Positions 1-9,230 are shown, counted from the first letter of the stretch. The stretch is 64,000 bases of DNA from Sphingomonas sp. 28-63-12 (GCA_002281535.1 NCGD01000002.1:62001-126000); one strand, 5' to 3'. The notes: generated by a model from the sequence alone, not told the origin. Made by a program: numbers and translations.

Positions 1-114
1 GGAATGGGATGGGACGCAAGGCAATCAGGATGGCCCGACGATGAGCGCGGCGGCAGCTCCAGCCCGGCTGCATGCCGGGGCCAGTATCGGCCACGATTCC
101 ACGCAAGCGTTGCG

Positions 115-972
115 TTGAGCTTGATCCGGACCATCTCCCGCGACAGGGTCGACCAACTCGGTGAGGGGTTGTTATGGTCGGCCCGCGACAAGGCTGTCTA
201 TTGGACCGATATCATCGGTCAACGACTGAACCGTCTTCGCCTCGCCGATGACCGGATCGACAGCTGGGCGATGCCCGAGATGATCGGCTGGGTAATCGAG
301 CGGCGGGACGCCCCCGGTTTCATCGCGGGCTTCCAAAGCGGTATCGCGATGCTGACGCTTGATCCATTGACCGTTACGCCCCTCGCCGCGCCCGAGCCGG
401 ATATGACCGGCAACCGGCTGAACGACGCGGTTGCTGACGCTCATGGACGCCTTTGGCTGGGGACGATGCCGATCGGGTGCGACATCCCGAGCGGATCGCT
501 CTACCGATTCGATCCGGACCACAGCGTGACCAAAATCGATACCGGCTATACCGTCACCAACGGCCCCGCGATCAGCGCCGACGGCCAGTGGCTCTATCAT
601 ACCGACAGCCCGATCGGCCGGGTCTACCGCTTCCCGCTGGACCAGGACGGCACTGTCGGCCCGCGCGAAGATTTTATCATCTTTGACCCCGATTGGGGAT
701 CACCCGATGGCATGACGGTCGATGCCGTGGGCGGGCTATGGATCGCGCATTGGGGCGGCAGCTGCATTAGCCGCTTTACACCAGCAGGTCAGCGCGAGCG
801 GTTAATCGCCCTGCCCGCGTCACAGATCACCAACATCGTCTTTGCCGGCGATGCGCTCGATCGCATGTTCGTGACGTCGGCGGCGGACGGCGTCGACGAG
901 CCGCTTGGCGGGGCACTGTTCGAGGTCGCGCCTGGCGTGTGCGGGCTACCGGCCCAGCAGTTCGCGGGTTGA
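115..972 (+). CDS. SMP-30/gluconolactonase family protein (sugar lactonase)
   Basis: Likely hydrolyses a sugar-acid lactone ahead of the dehydratase, kinase and aldolase steps encoded next door. The protein shows the SMP-30 beta-propeller signature: an N-terminal QLGEGLLWS, GNRLNDAVADAHGRLWLGTM in the middle, and a conserved SPDGMTVDAVGGLWIAHWGG. The C-terminus (FEVAPGVCGLPAQQFAG) is the normal family ending, so the gene is complete at that side. The start is uncertain. The frame is open back to an ATG at 4, but homology begins only about 40 residues in, so the TTG at 115 or 121 fits the usual length of about 285 residues. It converges with the truncated GntR gene, only 12 nt away. Confidence 0.8.
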   Translation: MSLIRTISRDRVDQLGEGLLWSARDKAVYWTDIIGQRLNRLRLADDRIDSWAMPEMIGWVIERRDAPGFIAGFQSGIAMLTLDPLTVTPLAAPEPDMTGNRLNDAVADAHGRLWLGTMPIGCDIPSGSLYRFDPDHSVTKIDTGYTVTNGPAISADGQWLYHTDSPIGRVYRFPLDQDGTVGPREDFIIFDPDWGSPDGMTVDAVGGLWIAHWGGSCISRFTPAGQRERLIALPASQITNIVFAGDALDRMFVTSAADGVDEPLGGALFEVAPGVCGLPAQQFAG

Positions 973-984
973 TCGGTGAAAGCG

Positions 985-1296
985 CTACGCCCGGTCCGGC
1001 TGCGTCTCGATCAGCCAGGACACGACATCGGCATCAAACAGGGTCCAACTGCTCGCAGGCTGGACGAATGTGCCTTGGCCCGGCCGGGCGCTGGGCAGGC
1101 CCTTGGTGCCGAGCATCTTGACCGCCTCGCGAGTCACCGATCGGCTGACGCCCTGCGGCTTCGACAATTCTGCCTCGGTCGCGACGGTCTTGCCTGTATC
1201 GGCGCCCGTGACGATCAGCTTGCCGAGATGATCGAGCAGACCCCAGGTCGGATTGCAGCCAGGCGCGCTGCGGATTTCGATCGGATCGGTCGCCAT
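985..1296 (-). pseudogene. Truncated GntR/FadR-family (DgoR-like) regulator, DNA-binding half only
   Basis: The 103 residues contain a GntR winged helix (LGKLIVTGADTGKTVATEAEL, then SRSVTREAVKMLGTKGL and the PGQGTFVQP wing). The first residues of the linker (SSWTLFDADVVSWLIE) follow, as in DgoR-type regulators of galactonate catabolism. The protein then stops. The FCD effector-binding domain, normally another 120-140 residues, is absent, and the downstream bases belong to the convergent lactonase gene. It is divergent from dgoK, where the regulator usually sits. It may be a dead remnant or a ligand-blind DNA-binding protein. Confidence 0.75.
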
Positions 1297-1400
1297 GCAG
1301 CGGTCTCCCCGGCAATTGGTCAGGAATTTCTTGTAAAGAGGCGAGCCGGCACAGGCGCACCAGCGATGGCAGTCGATGACCGAACTAATCGGCGGGCACG

Positions 1401-2288
1401 ATGATCGATGCGGCGTTTATCGCTGTCGACTGGGGAACGACCAATCGCCGAATCTACTCGATCGCGGAGGACGGCACCGTTCTGGCGAGCGAGCGCGACG
1501 GGCACGGCATATTGGCGATGAAGCGGGGCGACTATCCGGGCGAAATCGCCGCGATCCGGGCCCGCCACGGCGACCTGCCGGTTATCTGCGCGGGCATGGT
1601 CGGGTCGAATCGCGGCTGGGCCGAGCTTCCCTATCTACCCTGCCCTGCTGATCTTCCCGCCCTTGCCGCCGGGTTGACCTGGATTGAGCCGGGCCGCACC
1701 GCGATCGTCCCCGGCCTTTCCTTCATTACCGGACAGCGGGGCGACGTGATGCGTGGTGAAGAGGTGCAGTTGCTCGGTGCGGTCGCGGCCGGGTACACGC
1801 CGGCCGACGCGCTGCTCTGTCAGCCAGGCACCCATTGCAAATGGGCGCAGGTCGCGGGCGGCGCGGTGGTATCGATCCGGACCTGCCTGACGGGAGAGCT
1901 GTTCGCGCTGTTGCGGCAACACAGCCTGCTTGCCGACACCATCGCCGGGGATGTCGCCGATGGCCCGGCATTTCTCTCCGGCGTCACCGATGCAGCCAAG
2001 GGACAATTACTGAGCGACCTGTTTGCCATCCGCGCCAGTGCACTGCTTGACCTTCGCCCGGCAGCGGAGGCAGCGTCATATGCCAGCGGCCTGCTGATCG
2101 GCAACGACGTCCGAGAACAGTCGCTTCGTGCAGGTGCGCCTGTCTATGTGCTGGCGGACCCCGCGCTCGGCAGGCTTTATGCGGCTGCAATCAATGCGCG
2201 CGGCGCCAACCCGGTCCTGATCGACAGCCACCTGGCCTTCGCCGCCGGCATCACTGCAATTTGGAGGCTTGCCCATGACTGCCGATGA
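1401..2288 (+). CDS. dgoK: 2-dehydro-3-deoxygalactonokinase
   Basis: Phosphorylates 2-keto-3-deoxygalactonate to the 6-phosphate in the DeLey-Doudoroff pathway. The N-terminus has the family phosphate loop (VDWGTTNRRIY). Other typical blocks are AGMVGSNRGWAELPY, GDVMRGEEVQLLGA and LCQPGTHCKWAQV. Its 295 residues match full length. The ATG at 1401 follows the intergenic region shared with the divergent GntR remnant. The aldolase start lies inside its 3' end, so the two are translationally coupled. Confidence 0.92.
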   Translation: MIDAAFIAVDWGTTNRRIYSIAEDGTVLASERDGHGILAMKRGDYPGEIAAIRARHGDLPVICAGMVGSNRGWAELPYLPCPADLPALAAGLTWIEPGRTAIVPGLSFITGQRGDVMRGEEVQLLGAVAAGYTPADALLCQPGTHCKWAQVAGGAVVSIRTCLTGELFALLRQHSLLADTIAGDVADGPAFLSGVTDAAKGQLLSDLFAIRASALLDLRPAAEAASYASGLLIGNDVREQSLRAGAPVYVLADPALGRLYAAAINARGANPVLIDSHLAFAAGITAIWRLAHDCR

Positions 2289-2913
2289 TGTGCTCGCCGC
2301 CGCCATGACCCGCTGTCCACTCGTCGCCATTCTACGCGGGGTAAGGCCTGACGAAATCGTCGCCATCGCCGACGTCCTGGTTGCAGCCGGCTTCGCGATG
2401 ATCGAGGTACCGCTCAACTCGCCCGATCCATTGGTCAGCATCGCCGAGATCGCCCATCGGTATCCGGCACCGATGCTAATCGGCGCCGGCACGGTCCTGA
2501 CCGTGGCACAGGTGGCGGCAGTGCAGCAAGCCGGCGGACGCCTGATTGTTTCTCCCAATGTCGACACGCCCGTGATCGCCGCGAGCGTCGCCGCCGGGAT
2601 GGTGTCGCTACCCGGCTATTTCACCCCAAGCGAAGCTTTCGCAGCGCTCGGTGCAGGTGCGACTGGCCTGAAGCTGTTCCCGGCGGAAGCCACCAGTCCC
2701 GCCGTACTGCGCGCCCAGCGTGCCGTCCTGCCAAAACTGACACCCATCTTCGTGGTCGGCGGGATCGGTCCCCAATCGATGGCCCCATGGACAGTCGCCG
2801 GCGCGCAGGGCTTCGGGTTAGGGTCAGCATTATACCAGCCAGGCATGTCCCCGGCCGACGTCGCAGCCCGCGCCAACGCCTTTGTCACATTAGCGGCGCA
2901 GATCAAGGATTGA
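2275..2913 (+). CDS. dgoA: 2-dehydro-3-deoxy-6-phosphogalactonate (KDPGal/KDPG) aldolase
   Basis: Cleaves the kinase product to pyruvate and glyceraldehyde 3-phosphate. This is a class I aldolase of the KDPG/KHG family. The Schiff-base lysine is in GLKLFPAE (Lys133 from this start), the general acid-base glutamate is in AMIEVPLNS (Glu44), and IGAGTVL binds phosphate. The ATG at 2275 is chosen because GGAGG at 2263-2267 lies 7 nt upstream; an in-frame TTG at 2269 is the alternative. It overlaps dgoK by 14 bp. Confidence 0.92.
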   Translation: MTADDVLAAAMTRCPLVAILRGVRPDEIVAIADVLVAAGFAMIEVPLNSPDPLVSIAEIAHRYPAPMLIGAGTVLTVAQVAAVQQAGGRLIVSPNVDTPVIAASVAAGMVSLPGYFTPSEAFAALGAGATGLKLFPAEATSPAVLRAQRAVLPKLTPIFVVGGIGPQSMAPWTVAGAQGFGLGSALYQPGMSPADVAARANAFVTLAAQIKD

Positions 2914-3099
2914 GCCGCCGTCCGCGCGTTACTGCACTACCCTAATAGGCAGGACGCGACCCCCGTCGACGGTGCACCGGTCGATATCATCCCGTGTATC
3001 GCGCCGACACAGGCGTTGCAGCGACGGCTTATCGTCGTGACACTCATGAAGCTTTACCGGGACGACGAAGACCCATGAAGACCGCCAAGGTCAGATTGG
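2914..3099. other. Gene-free stretch between the aldolase and the cupin/ManD relic
   Basis: No credible coding frame, RNA gene or terminator hairpin is seen here. It is best read as debris from the deletion and inversion that left the two relics immediately downstream. Confidence 0.5.
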
Positions 3100-3246
3100 T
3101 CATGGCTTGGATTCCGGCAGTGGCTGCCCGTCATGCCGATAGGCAGCGGCTTCGATCAGCACGAACGCGATCCGGCACGGCCGGTCGGTGGTGTTGCGCC
3201 AAAGATGGTTGGTGCCGCGCTGCACGATGATGCCGCCCTGCCGCAC
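3100..3246 (-). pseudogene. Cupin-domain protein, C-terminal remnant
   Basis: The last about 48 residues of a cupin are readable: GGIIVQRGTNHLWRN, then RPCRIAFVLIEA, a typical second cupin motif and final strand of small bacterial cupins. Upstream of position about 3246 the homology stops and the bases instead encode the tail of a mannonate dehydratase on the other strand. The N-terminal two thirds of the cupin are missing, so the gene cannot be functional. Confidence 0.6.
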
Positions 3247-3396
3247 GACTATCATTTTAAAACGGGCGATCTCTATTGCGGGGAGACGCCGGGCCACGGC
3301 GTCGACATCAATGAGACGCTGGCAGCCAAATATCCCTACAAGCCAGCCAGTCTGCCAGTCGTAAGGCTGGAAGACGGCACAATGTGGAACTGGTGA
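3241..3396 (+). pseudogene. D-mannonate dehydratase (ManD/RspA-type) C-terminal remnant
   Basis: The frame from about 3241 reads PHDYHFKTGDLYCGETPGHG, then VDINETLAAKYPYKPA and finally LEDGTMWNW. This is the invariant tail of enolase-superfamily mannonate dehydratases. The roughly 350 residues in front are gone and are replaced by an inverted cupin tail. The stop overlaps the GTG start of the next kinase (GTGA), which suggests the dehydratase and kinase were once translationally coupled. Confidence 0.7.
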
Positions 3397-4307
3397 GCAC
3401 GGCTGCCAAAGTAGTTGTGGTCGGCGAGGGAATGCTGGAACTTTCTCGCCGAGGGGCTGAATGGACGCTTGGCTATGGCGGGGACACGCTGAACACCGCG
3501 GTCCACCTTGCCCGCTACGGCTTCGATACCGAATATTTCAGTGCCTTGGGCAACGATCCGTTCAGCGTGCAATTGCGCGCTGACTGGCAGCAGGCCGGGC
3601 TTGGCACGAATTTCGTGCTGACGGATCCGACCCGCCAAGCTGGACTCTATGCCATTACGACTGATCCTGCGGGTGAACGCAGCTTTACTTACTGGCGCGC
3701 AGACAGTGCAGCGAGGCAGATGTTTTCGTTACCGGAATCGCCGCACGTCGAAGCGATGGCCGGAGCGGCCGATCTGCTGGTGTTTTCGTTGGTCACGCTC
3801 GCGATACTGCCGCCCGAAGGACGCGAGAGACTGCTGGCCGTGTGTCGTGCCGTGCGTTCACATGGTGGCAAAGTCGCGTTTGATGGCAATTATCGCCCGC
3901 GGCTGTGGGCGAATCGCAAGCAAGCCGGCGGCGCCCGCGATGCGGCCATTAGCTGCGCCGATTTCGGACTTCCCACCTTCGAAGACGAAGCGATGCTTTG
4001 CGGCACAACCAATCCGGCGCGCGTTGCGGATGATTGGTATGCGCTGGGCTGCAAAGAAGTCATCGTCAAACTCGGCAGCGAGGGATGTTTGTTGCCTGAC
4101 GGCCGAGCTCATCCGCCGGCAATGAAACTGGCGCCGAAGGATACCAGCGGCGCAGGCGATGCCTTCAACGCTGGCTATCTTGCCGCCCGGTTGAGCGGCG
4201 CGTCGCCCGAGGCCGCCGCACAAGCGGGCCACAAGCTGGCGGCATGGACGGTCATGCGGTCAGGCGCCATCCCGCAACGCGATTCGGATGCCCCATATTC
4301 CAGCTGA
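3393..4307 (+). CDS. kdgK: 2-dehydro-3-deoxygluconokinase, PfkB family
   Basis: Phosphorylates 2-keto-3-deoxygluconate to KDPG, the substrate of the upstream aldolase. PfkB features are visible: GYGGDTLNTAVHLARYG near the N-terminus (sugar binding), FDGNYRPRLW, and the C-terminal signature DTSGAGDAFNAGYLAARL with the catalytic Asp of GAGD. The GTG at 3393 overlaps the stop of the mannonate dehydratase relic; a GTG at 3384 is also possible. With the ManD relic, this points to an ancestral glucuronate/mannonate branch. Confidence 0.88.
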   Translation: MSTAAKVVVVGEGMLELSRRGAEWTLGYGGDTLNTAVHLARYGFDTEYFSALGNDPFSVQLRADWQQAGLGTNFVLTDPTRQAGLYAITTDPAGERSFTYWRADSAARQMFSLPESPHVEAMAGAADLLVFSLVTLAILPPEGRERLLAVCRAVRSHGGKVAFDGNYRPRLWANRKQAGGARDAAISCADFGLPTFEDEAMLCGTTNPARVADDWYALGCKEVIVKLGSEGCLLPDGRAHPPAMKLAPKDTSGAGDAFNAGYLAARLSGASPEAAAQAGHKLAAWTVMRSGAIPQRDSDAPYSS

Positions 4308-4372
4308 ACATCGCACGCGCGTGGAACACGCCGCCCAAAACCATCTGTTGCATCCCGGTAAGGAGAAAATCA

Positions 4373-5977
4373 GTGGCACGCGACTTCAATTCCAATCGCC
4401 GCGACATCCTGGGAATGATGGCGGCCGGCATGGCCGGGTCCGCACTCGGCGCGATGGGACTGGTGCCTGCGGCAGCGCATGTCGCCGCCGACGGCGGGAG
4501 TGGTGACCGGCCAAACCTGATCCTGTTTCTCGTCGACGAATGCCGTGCTGACGCGCTTGGCACTTACGGTAACCCTGTGTGCAAGACGCCCAACTTCGAT
4601 CTGCTCGCCGCTCAGGGCACCCGCTTTGCCGACTGCCACGTCCAGTTTCCGGTCTGCGGCGCATCGCGCTGCAGTATGCTCACCGGGCTACCAACCGCCG
4701 ATACCGGCCATCGCAGCCTCTATTATTTCCTGCGCCGCGACGAACCCAACCTGTTCCGCTATCTGAAGGATGGCGGCTATGACACTTTATGGTTCGGCAA
4801 AAACGATGCGTTCGCGCCGGAAAGCTTCCCGCTCAGCCTCACCGAGTGGCACGATTTGGGATACACACGCTTTCCCGGTGGTTTTCAGATCGACCCTTCG
4901 GCGCCCAACACTATGCAGATCAAGGGCAAGATGGATCGGCGGGCGTTTAACGATTATAAACTGTTGCAGATGGCTATAAAGGTGCTTGAACGGCGCGAAA
5001 AAGATCGCCCTTTCTGCATCTTCCTGCCGCTGGTCGAACCGCACCCGCCCTATTTTGCACCAGACGGCTTCGATACGATGTATAATCCGGCCGATCTGCC
5101 GCCGCTCGCGCCGCCCGGCTTGCCCAGAAGGCCCTCACATCACGACGCGATCCGCAAAGCATATCATCTTGACCAGGTAACCGATCGTGACTTTCGGCAA
5201 ATCAGGGCGACCTATTACGGCCAGGTGAGCTATGCAGATTGGCTGCTGGGCGAATTGATGGAGGCATTGGAACGCACTGGCCATGCCGCCGATACCGTCC
5301 TCATCGCCGCATCCGATCATGGCGATTATGCCGGCGACTATGGGCTTGTCGAGAAATGGCCAAGCGGCCTTGAGACCTGCCTGACCCATGTGCCACTGAT
5401 TGCCCGAATGCCCGGTGGCGCCAAAGGGCATGTCGTGCGCGAAATGACTGAGCTATTCGATATCATGGCAACGTTTCTCGACCTCGGACAAGTCGAGGCC
5501 AAACACACGCATTTTGCCCGGAGCCTGGTCCCGCAGCTTGAGGGCCTTAGCGGAGATCCGACGCGCGCTGCCTTTACCGAGAGCGGCTACGACACGTTCG
5601 AGCCACAGGCGTTTGAGCCACCCCTCACCGGGCCGCCAACCATCTATACAGCCAAGCACGATATTCAAAACCAGCAGCCGCAAACGGTGACGCGCGCTGC
5701 AAGCATCGCTACGCCCGATTACAAGTTCATCGCGCGGCCCGGTGGCCAGTCGGAACTGTATGATCGGCATAAGGACCCGTTGGAACAGCGGAACCTGATC
5801 GATGACCTGCGGTATCAAAAGGTGAAATCCGCCCTGCAGGAGCGGCTAATGAACCGCTATATTTCAACCACCGGGGTTCCGCCGTGGGACCGGGACGGAC
5901 GCGAGACGCCGGCTTTCGATCTGCTAAGCAACTTCGGCGACTCTCGTCAGGCCACCAAAGCGCTGCTCGATCGCTAA
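4373..5977 (+). CDS. Arylsulfatase-family hydrolase with Tat-like signal
   Basis: Probably removes sulfate esters outside the cytoplasm. From the GTG at 4373 (AAGGAG about 8 nt upstream) the protein has 534 residues. It begins with a twin-arginine leader (NSNRRDILGMMAAGMAGSALG) ending in alanines. The sulfatase fold follows: NLILFLVDECRADALGTYG, then CGASR with the formylglycine cysteine at about residue 95, and later ASDHGDYAGDYGL and KWPSGLETCLTHVPLI. The motif is C-x-A-x-R rather than the commoner C-x-P-x-R, a known variant. Proximity to sugar-acid genes suggests a sulfated sugar substrate, but that is inference. Confidence 0.82.
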   Translation: MARDFNSNRRDILGMMAAGMAGSALGAMGLVPAAAHVAADGGSGDRPNLILFLVDECRADALGTYGNPVCKTPNFDLLAAQGTRFADCHVQFPVCGASRCSMLTGLPTADTGHRSLYYFLRRDEPNLFRYLKDGGYDTLWFGKNDAFAPESFPLSLTEWHDLGYTRFPGGFQIDPSAPNTMQIKGKMDRRAFNDYKLLQMAIKVLERREKDRPFCIFLPLVEPHPPYFAPDGFDTMYNPADLPPLAPPGLPRRPSHHDAIRKAYHLDQVTDRDFRQIRATYYGQVSYADWLLGELMEALERTGHAADTVLIAASDHGDYAGDYGLVEKWPSGLETCLTHVPLIARMPGGAKGHVVREMTELFDIMATFLDLGQVEAKHTHFARSLVPQLEGLSGDPTRAAFTESGYDTFEPQAFEPPLTGPPTIYTAKHDIQNQQPQTVTRAASIATPDYKFIARPGGQSELYDRHKDPLEQRNLIDDLRYQKVKSALQERLMNRYISTTGVPPWDRDGRETPAFDLLSNFGDSRQATKALLDR

Positions 5978-6285
5978 ACGTCGCTAGATAACAGAACTCG
6001 AAATATCACGCATGTTGTCAGGACAAAACAATTCGTCACTATCACATAGCGAATGCACAATTTTGCGGTTGGTATGGGGGGCCTCCACCTGTCATCGGAT
6101 TGGCCTCCGTCGCCTTTGAGATTTTGTCAGACCGACTTGAATCATGCTGCCGCGACCGATGCCGGCGGCAAGCCGCACCGTCGAGACGCGGGTCGAGATC
6201 GCCCACCCCTTCCTCTGGGTAGGTGCTCGCTCGGGGTCGGATGGGGACCAGCAGGATCCATCTTCACCGATCAGGAACCGCACGC
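5978..6285. other. 308-bp intergenic region, boundary of sugar block and catabolic block
   Basis: No gene is seen. The region holds one copy of the 16-bp dyad (6088-6103). It is the likely promoter and leader region of the ferredoxin-P450 pair. The start of the ferredoxin at 6286 has only a weak AGGAA upstream. Confidence 0.5.
6088..6103. promoter_or_regulatory. 16-bp dyad, CCTGTC-ATCG-GATTGG
   Basis: Copy 1 of a dyad shared by eleven regions. It deviates at one position in the right arm. It lies 182 nt before the ferredoxin start, the longest distance of the set. Confidence 0.45.
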
Positions 6286-6603
6286 ATGGCCGAATTTACC
6301 GTCACGACCCGATCCGGCGACATCCGCTCAGTTGAGGCGCAAAGCGATCTGTCGGTGATGGAGGCGTTGCGAGACCAGGGATTTGACGAACTGCTCGCGC
6401 TCTGCGGTGGCTGCTGTTCGTGCGCGACCTGTCATGTGCATATCGACCCGGGCTCATTCAACGCCCTGCCAGCCATGACCGCCGACGAAAACGACCTGCT
6501 CGACAGCTCGTCGCATCGCGACACCTATTCACGCCTGTCGTGCCAGCTACGTATCTCGGATCTGCCGCCAGGCGTGATCGTGACGATCGCGCAGGAAGAC
6601 TGA
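6286..6603 (+). CDS. [2Fe-2S] ferredoxin, putidaredoxin type
   Basis: Electron carrier, very probably for the P450 encoded 24 nt downstream. It has 105 residues with the adrenodoxin/putidaredoxin cysteine pattern Cys40-x5-Cys46-x2-Cys49 and Cys86 (in SRLSCQLRI). There is the usual acidic stretch TADENDLLD for partner docking. The matching reductase is not adjacent; the RubB-like protein at 32094 is the only visible candidate. Confidence 0.93.
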   Translation: MAEFTVTTRSGDIRSVEAQSDLSVMEALRDQGFDELLALCGGCCSCATCHVHIDPGSFNALPAMTADENDLLDSSSHRDTYSRLSCQLRISDLPPGVIVTIAQED

Positions 6604-6627
6604 TCCGGGACGCCACAAGGGAAAGCC

Positions 6628-7902
6628 ATGACTCACTCAACGACGGAACTTGCCGGTCAATTCCTTTCAGTCAGCGATCTCTATGATGGCGGGCTGACTG
6701 ATCCCTTCCCGCTCTATGCCGAACTTCGTGAAGCGACGCCGATCGCCCAAGGCGATATCCTGGCGCGATACGGCGCGCCGCAACAAGCGGACGCCACCCA
6801 ATCCGGCAGGCCCATTGTCACCGTCTATCGCCATGCCGATGTCGCCGAGGTGCTGAAGAACCAGGTCAATTGGTCGAGTGCGCTGCTGATGGACGGGCTG
6901 GGGTCTTTTTTGGGTGACATCATGCTGACTGGCCTGGGTGGCGATGCGCATCGCAAGATGCGCGGGCTGCTCCAGCCATGGTTTTCACCGTCATCGCTCA
7001 AGAAATTCAACGACAGCGTCATCGTACCATTGGTCCGCGACCGGTTCGTGGCGCCGCTGCGCGCGCAGGGACGCATGGAGCTGGTCGGTGCCCTGGCGTT
7101 GCCTTACCCAATCCATGTCGTTTATGCGATGATGGGCTTCCCGAACGATGCCGCGATGATCGAGCGTTTTGCCGGCCAGGCGCTGACAATCCTTGCCAGC
7201 CTGACCGGAGACCCCGAAAAGCTCGTCCAGGCGCGTGCCGATGCGTTCGCCGCCGCCCAGGCGCTGTATGATGACATCAAGCCGATCATCGCAGCGCGGC
7301 GCGCCAGCGGCGGTGAAGGCGATGATCTCATCGCCTTTCTGCTGCACACCCAATTCGAGGGGCTGGCCCTGGACGATCACCAGATCGCCAATGTCGTGCG
7401 CATGCTGCTCCCCGCCGCCGCCGAGACCACCACCCGCACGCTGGCCAATCTGATGGTGGTCCTGTTCGACCATCCCGAAACGCTGGCGCGCGTTCGCGAA
7501 GACCGACATTTGGTGCCCAAAGCGATGAACGAATCGATGCGCTATGATCCGGTCGCGGGCTATCTGGCGCGCCAGGCGACACGCGACGTCACGCTTTCTG
7601 ACGTTACGATCCCGGCTGGCACGGCGGCATCAGTCTCGATCTCGTCCGCCCATCGCGATCCCCGGGTGTTCGAGAACCCCGAAACCTTTGACATTGACCG
7701 TCAGGCCAAGGTCAATCTCGGCTTCGGTTACGGCATTCACCTCTGCCTGGGGATGCCGGTCGCCAAACTCGAGATCGAAGCCGCGGTCAACGCCTTGCTC
7801 GATCTCCCCAATCTTCGGCTCGATCCGGCCATGCCGCCACCGCATATCCGCGGGATCACGATGCGCGGCCCCGCTGCCGTTCACATCGCCTGGGACGGTT
7901 GA
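6628..7902 (+). CDS. Cytochrome P450 (bacterial class I)
   Basis: A soluble monooxygenase of 424 residues. The heme loop FGYGIHLCLG has its ligand at about Cys373. ESMRYD is the ExxR of helix K. The I-helix oxygen motif is AAAETTTR, with Glu in place of the commoner Asp. Forms a unit with the ferredoxin before it. Its last 22 bp overlap the end of the convergent transporter gene. The substrate is unknown. Confidence 0.93.
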   Translation: MTHSTTELAGQFLSVSDLYDGGLTDPFPLYAELREATPIAQGDILARYGAPQQADATQSGRPIVTVYRHADVAEVLKNQVNWSSALLMDGLGSFLGDIMLTGLGGDAHRKMRGLLQPWFSPSSLKKFNDSVIVPLVRDRFVAPLRAQGRMELVGALALPYPIHVVYAMMGFPNDAAMIERFAGQALTILASLTGDPEKLVQARADAFAAAQALYDDIKPIIAARRASGGEGDDLIAFLLHTQFEGLALDDHQIANVVRMLLPAAAETTTRTLANLMVVLFDHPETLARVREDRHLVPKAMNESMRYDPVAGYLARQATRDVTLSDVTIPAGTAASVSISSAHRDPRVFENPETFDIDRQAKVNLGFGYGIHLCLGMPVAKLEIEAAVNALLDLPNLRLDPAMPPPHIRGITMRGPAAVHIAWDG

Positions 7903-9230
7903 ATCTCGCGCAGCAGCGCGGCCGAGGCGCGCCAATAGCAAAAAATGGCGGCGACCAGCACAACGCTGATCGCGAGGATGGCCTGCTGCAAGCCGGTTGC
8001 GGACGCCGTCATGCAGCGATCGGCCTGCATGGCATGGCCGCTGCATGCCAGCGTGTACCCGGGGCCATAAGCGGTGCGCGTGAAAGTATCGCTGAGCGCA
8101 CCGACCACGACCGATCCCAACCCCAACCCGAACACCGTCTGGCCAAAGGCGTGCAGCGCCGCGGCCGAGGCGCGCATATCGGGTGGCACCAGCCGCTGCG
8201 TCACCGTCATGATCGCGGGCAGAAAGGCATAGAGGCACATGCTGGCAACAAAGAGCAGCGCCATCAGCCCGCGCCAATCCGCCTGAAGTACCGCTGCAAT
8301 GATCAGCGGCAGCGCCAGGCACAACGCAATTGCCGGCGCCTTGCCGAACCAGCTCACTGAGCGCTGCCCGAGCCGGTCGGCTAGCAGACCGCCCGAGATC
8401 ATCCCGATTGCCGTCGCCAGGCTGTAGGTGATCGCAAACACGCCGCCCGCCAGCTTCAGATCAAGCCCGTAGCGCCGCACCAGCAGCGGCACCAGAAACA
8501 GGCTGAGCGCATAGCCAACCATTGCCACCATCGCGCTTGCTGCGGTCAGATACAAAAACGCTGGCGATCGCCCGAGATGGCGCAGCACCGCTGCAAATGC
8601 CGGCGCTGCCATGCCCACCCCCAGCCCGCCGACATGCCCTTGGCGCAGGGGTTCGCGCAGCGTCAGCAGGACTGCGAGCGCTAGCACCAGGCCGGGCGCG
8701 CCCACCGCCACAAAGGCAATGCGCCAGCCATAGGCCTGCGCGAGATAGCCACCCGCAATTGCCGCCACCGCACCGCCGATCGGCGCGCCCAGCGTGATCA
8801 GCGAATAGGCCGTCGCCCGCCTGTCGGTGGCAAATTTATCGGCGAGCAGCGATACCAGCGGCGGGGTCAGGCCGGCCTCGCCAATGCCGACGCCCGCCCG
8901 GCATGCAATCAACTGCGCAAAACTGCCGGCGGCGCCACATAACGCGGTCATGACCGACCATATCCCCGTTGCCGCCGCGATCAGCGCGATCCGGCTGTGG
9001 CGATCGGCGATCCGAGCGATCGGGATCCCCATCACCGTGTAGAGCAAGGCAAAGGACAGCCCCCCCATCATGCCCAGCTGCAAATCGGTCAAACCCAGAT
9101 CGCGTCTGATCGCCTCACCCAGGACCGACACAATCGTGCGATCTGCAAAATTCGCGGTGTAGATCAGCCCCATCAGGACGATGAACCACCACTGAGACCG
9201 GATTCGGCGATTGTCTGCCGGTTCAACCAT
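7881..9230 (-). CDS. MFS transporter
   Basis: About 449 residues with 12 hydrophobic segments. The MFS loop signature is GIPIARIADRHSRIALI between helices 2 and 3, and helix 4 has GVGIGEAGLTPPLVSLLADKF, as in the sphingomonad spinster/aromatic-acid-type transporters. The ATG at 9230 (MVEPADNRR) is chosen because the frame upstream of it is polar and unlike the family. It is divergent from the Rieske pair, with a dyad in between. Likely imports or exports the pathway compound. Confidence 0.85.
   Translation of the reverse strand: MVEPADNRRIRSQWWFIVLMGLIYTANFADRTIVSVLGEAIRRDLGLTDLQLGMMGGLSFALLYTVMGIPIARIADRHSRIALIAAATGIWSVMTALCGAAGSFAQLIACRAGVGIGEAGLTPPLVSLLADKFATDRRATAYSLITLGAPIGGAVAAIAGGYLAQAYGWRIAFVAVGAPGLVLALAVLLTLREPLRQGHVGGLGVGMAAPAFAAVLRHLGRSPAFLYLTAASAMVAMVGYALSLFLVPLLVRRYGLDLKLAGGVFAITYSLATAIGMISGGLLADRLGQRSVSWFGKAPAIALCLALPLIIAAVLQADWRGLMALLFVASMCLYAFLPAIMTVTQRLVPPDMRASAAALHAFGQTVFGLGLGSVVVGALSDTFTRTAYGPGYTLACSGHAMQADRCMTASATGLQQAILAISVVLVAAIFCYWRASAALLREIQPSQAM

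Noticed and set aside
3134-3143. GATAGG half-sites at 3138, 19355 and 41898 as further dyad copies
   Set aside because: The matching left arm is absent at the 16-bp spacing, so these are single arms only and expected by chance.
4373-5977. Sulfatase considered inactive because the motif is CGASR
   Set aside because: C-x-A-x-R is an accepted variant of the formylglycine motif, and the other metal-site blocks are present.
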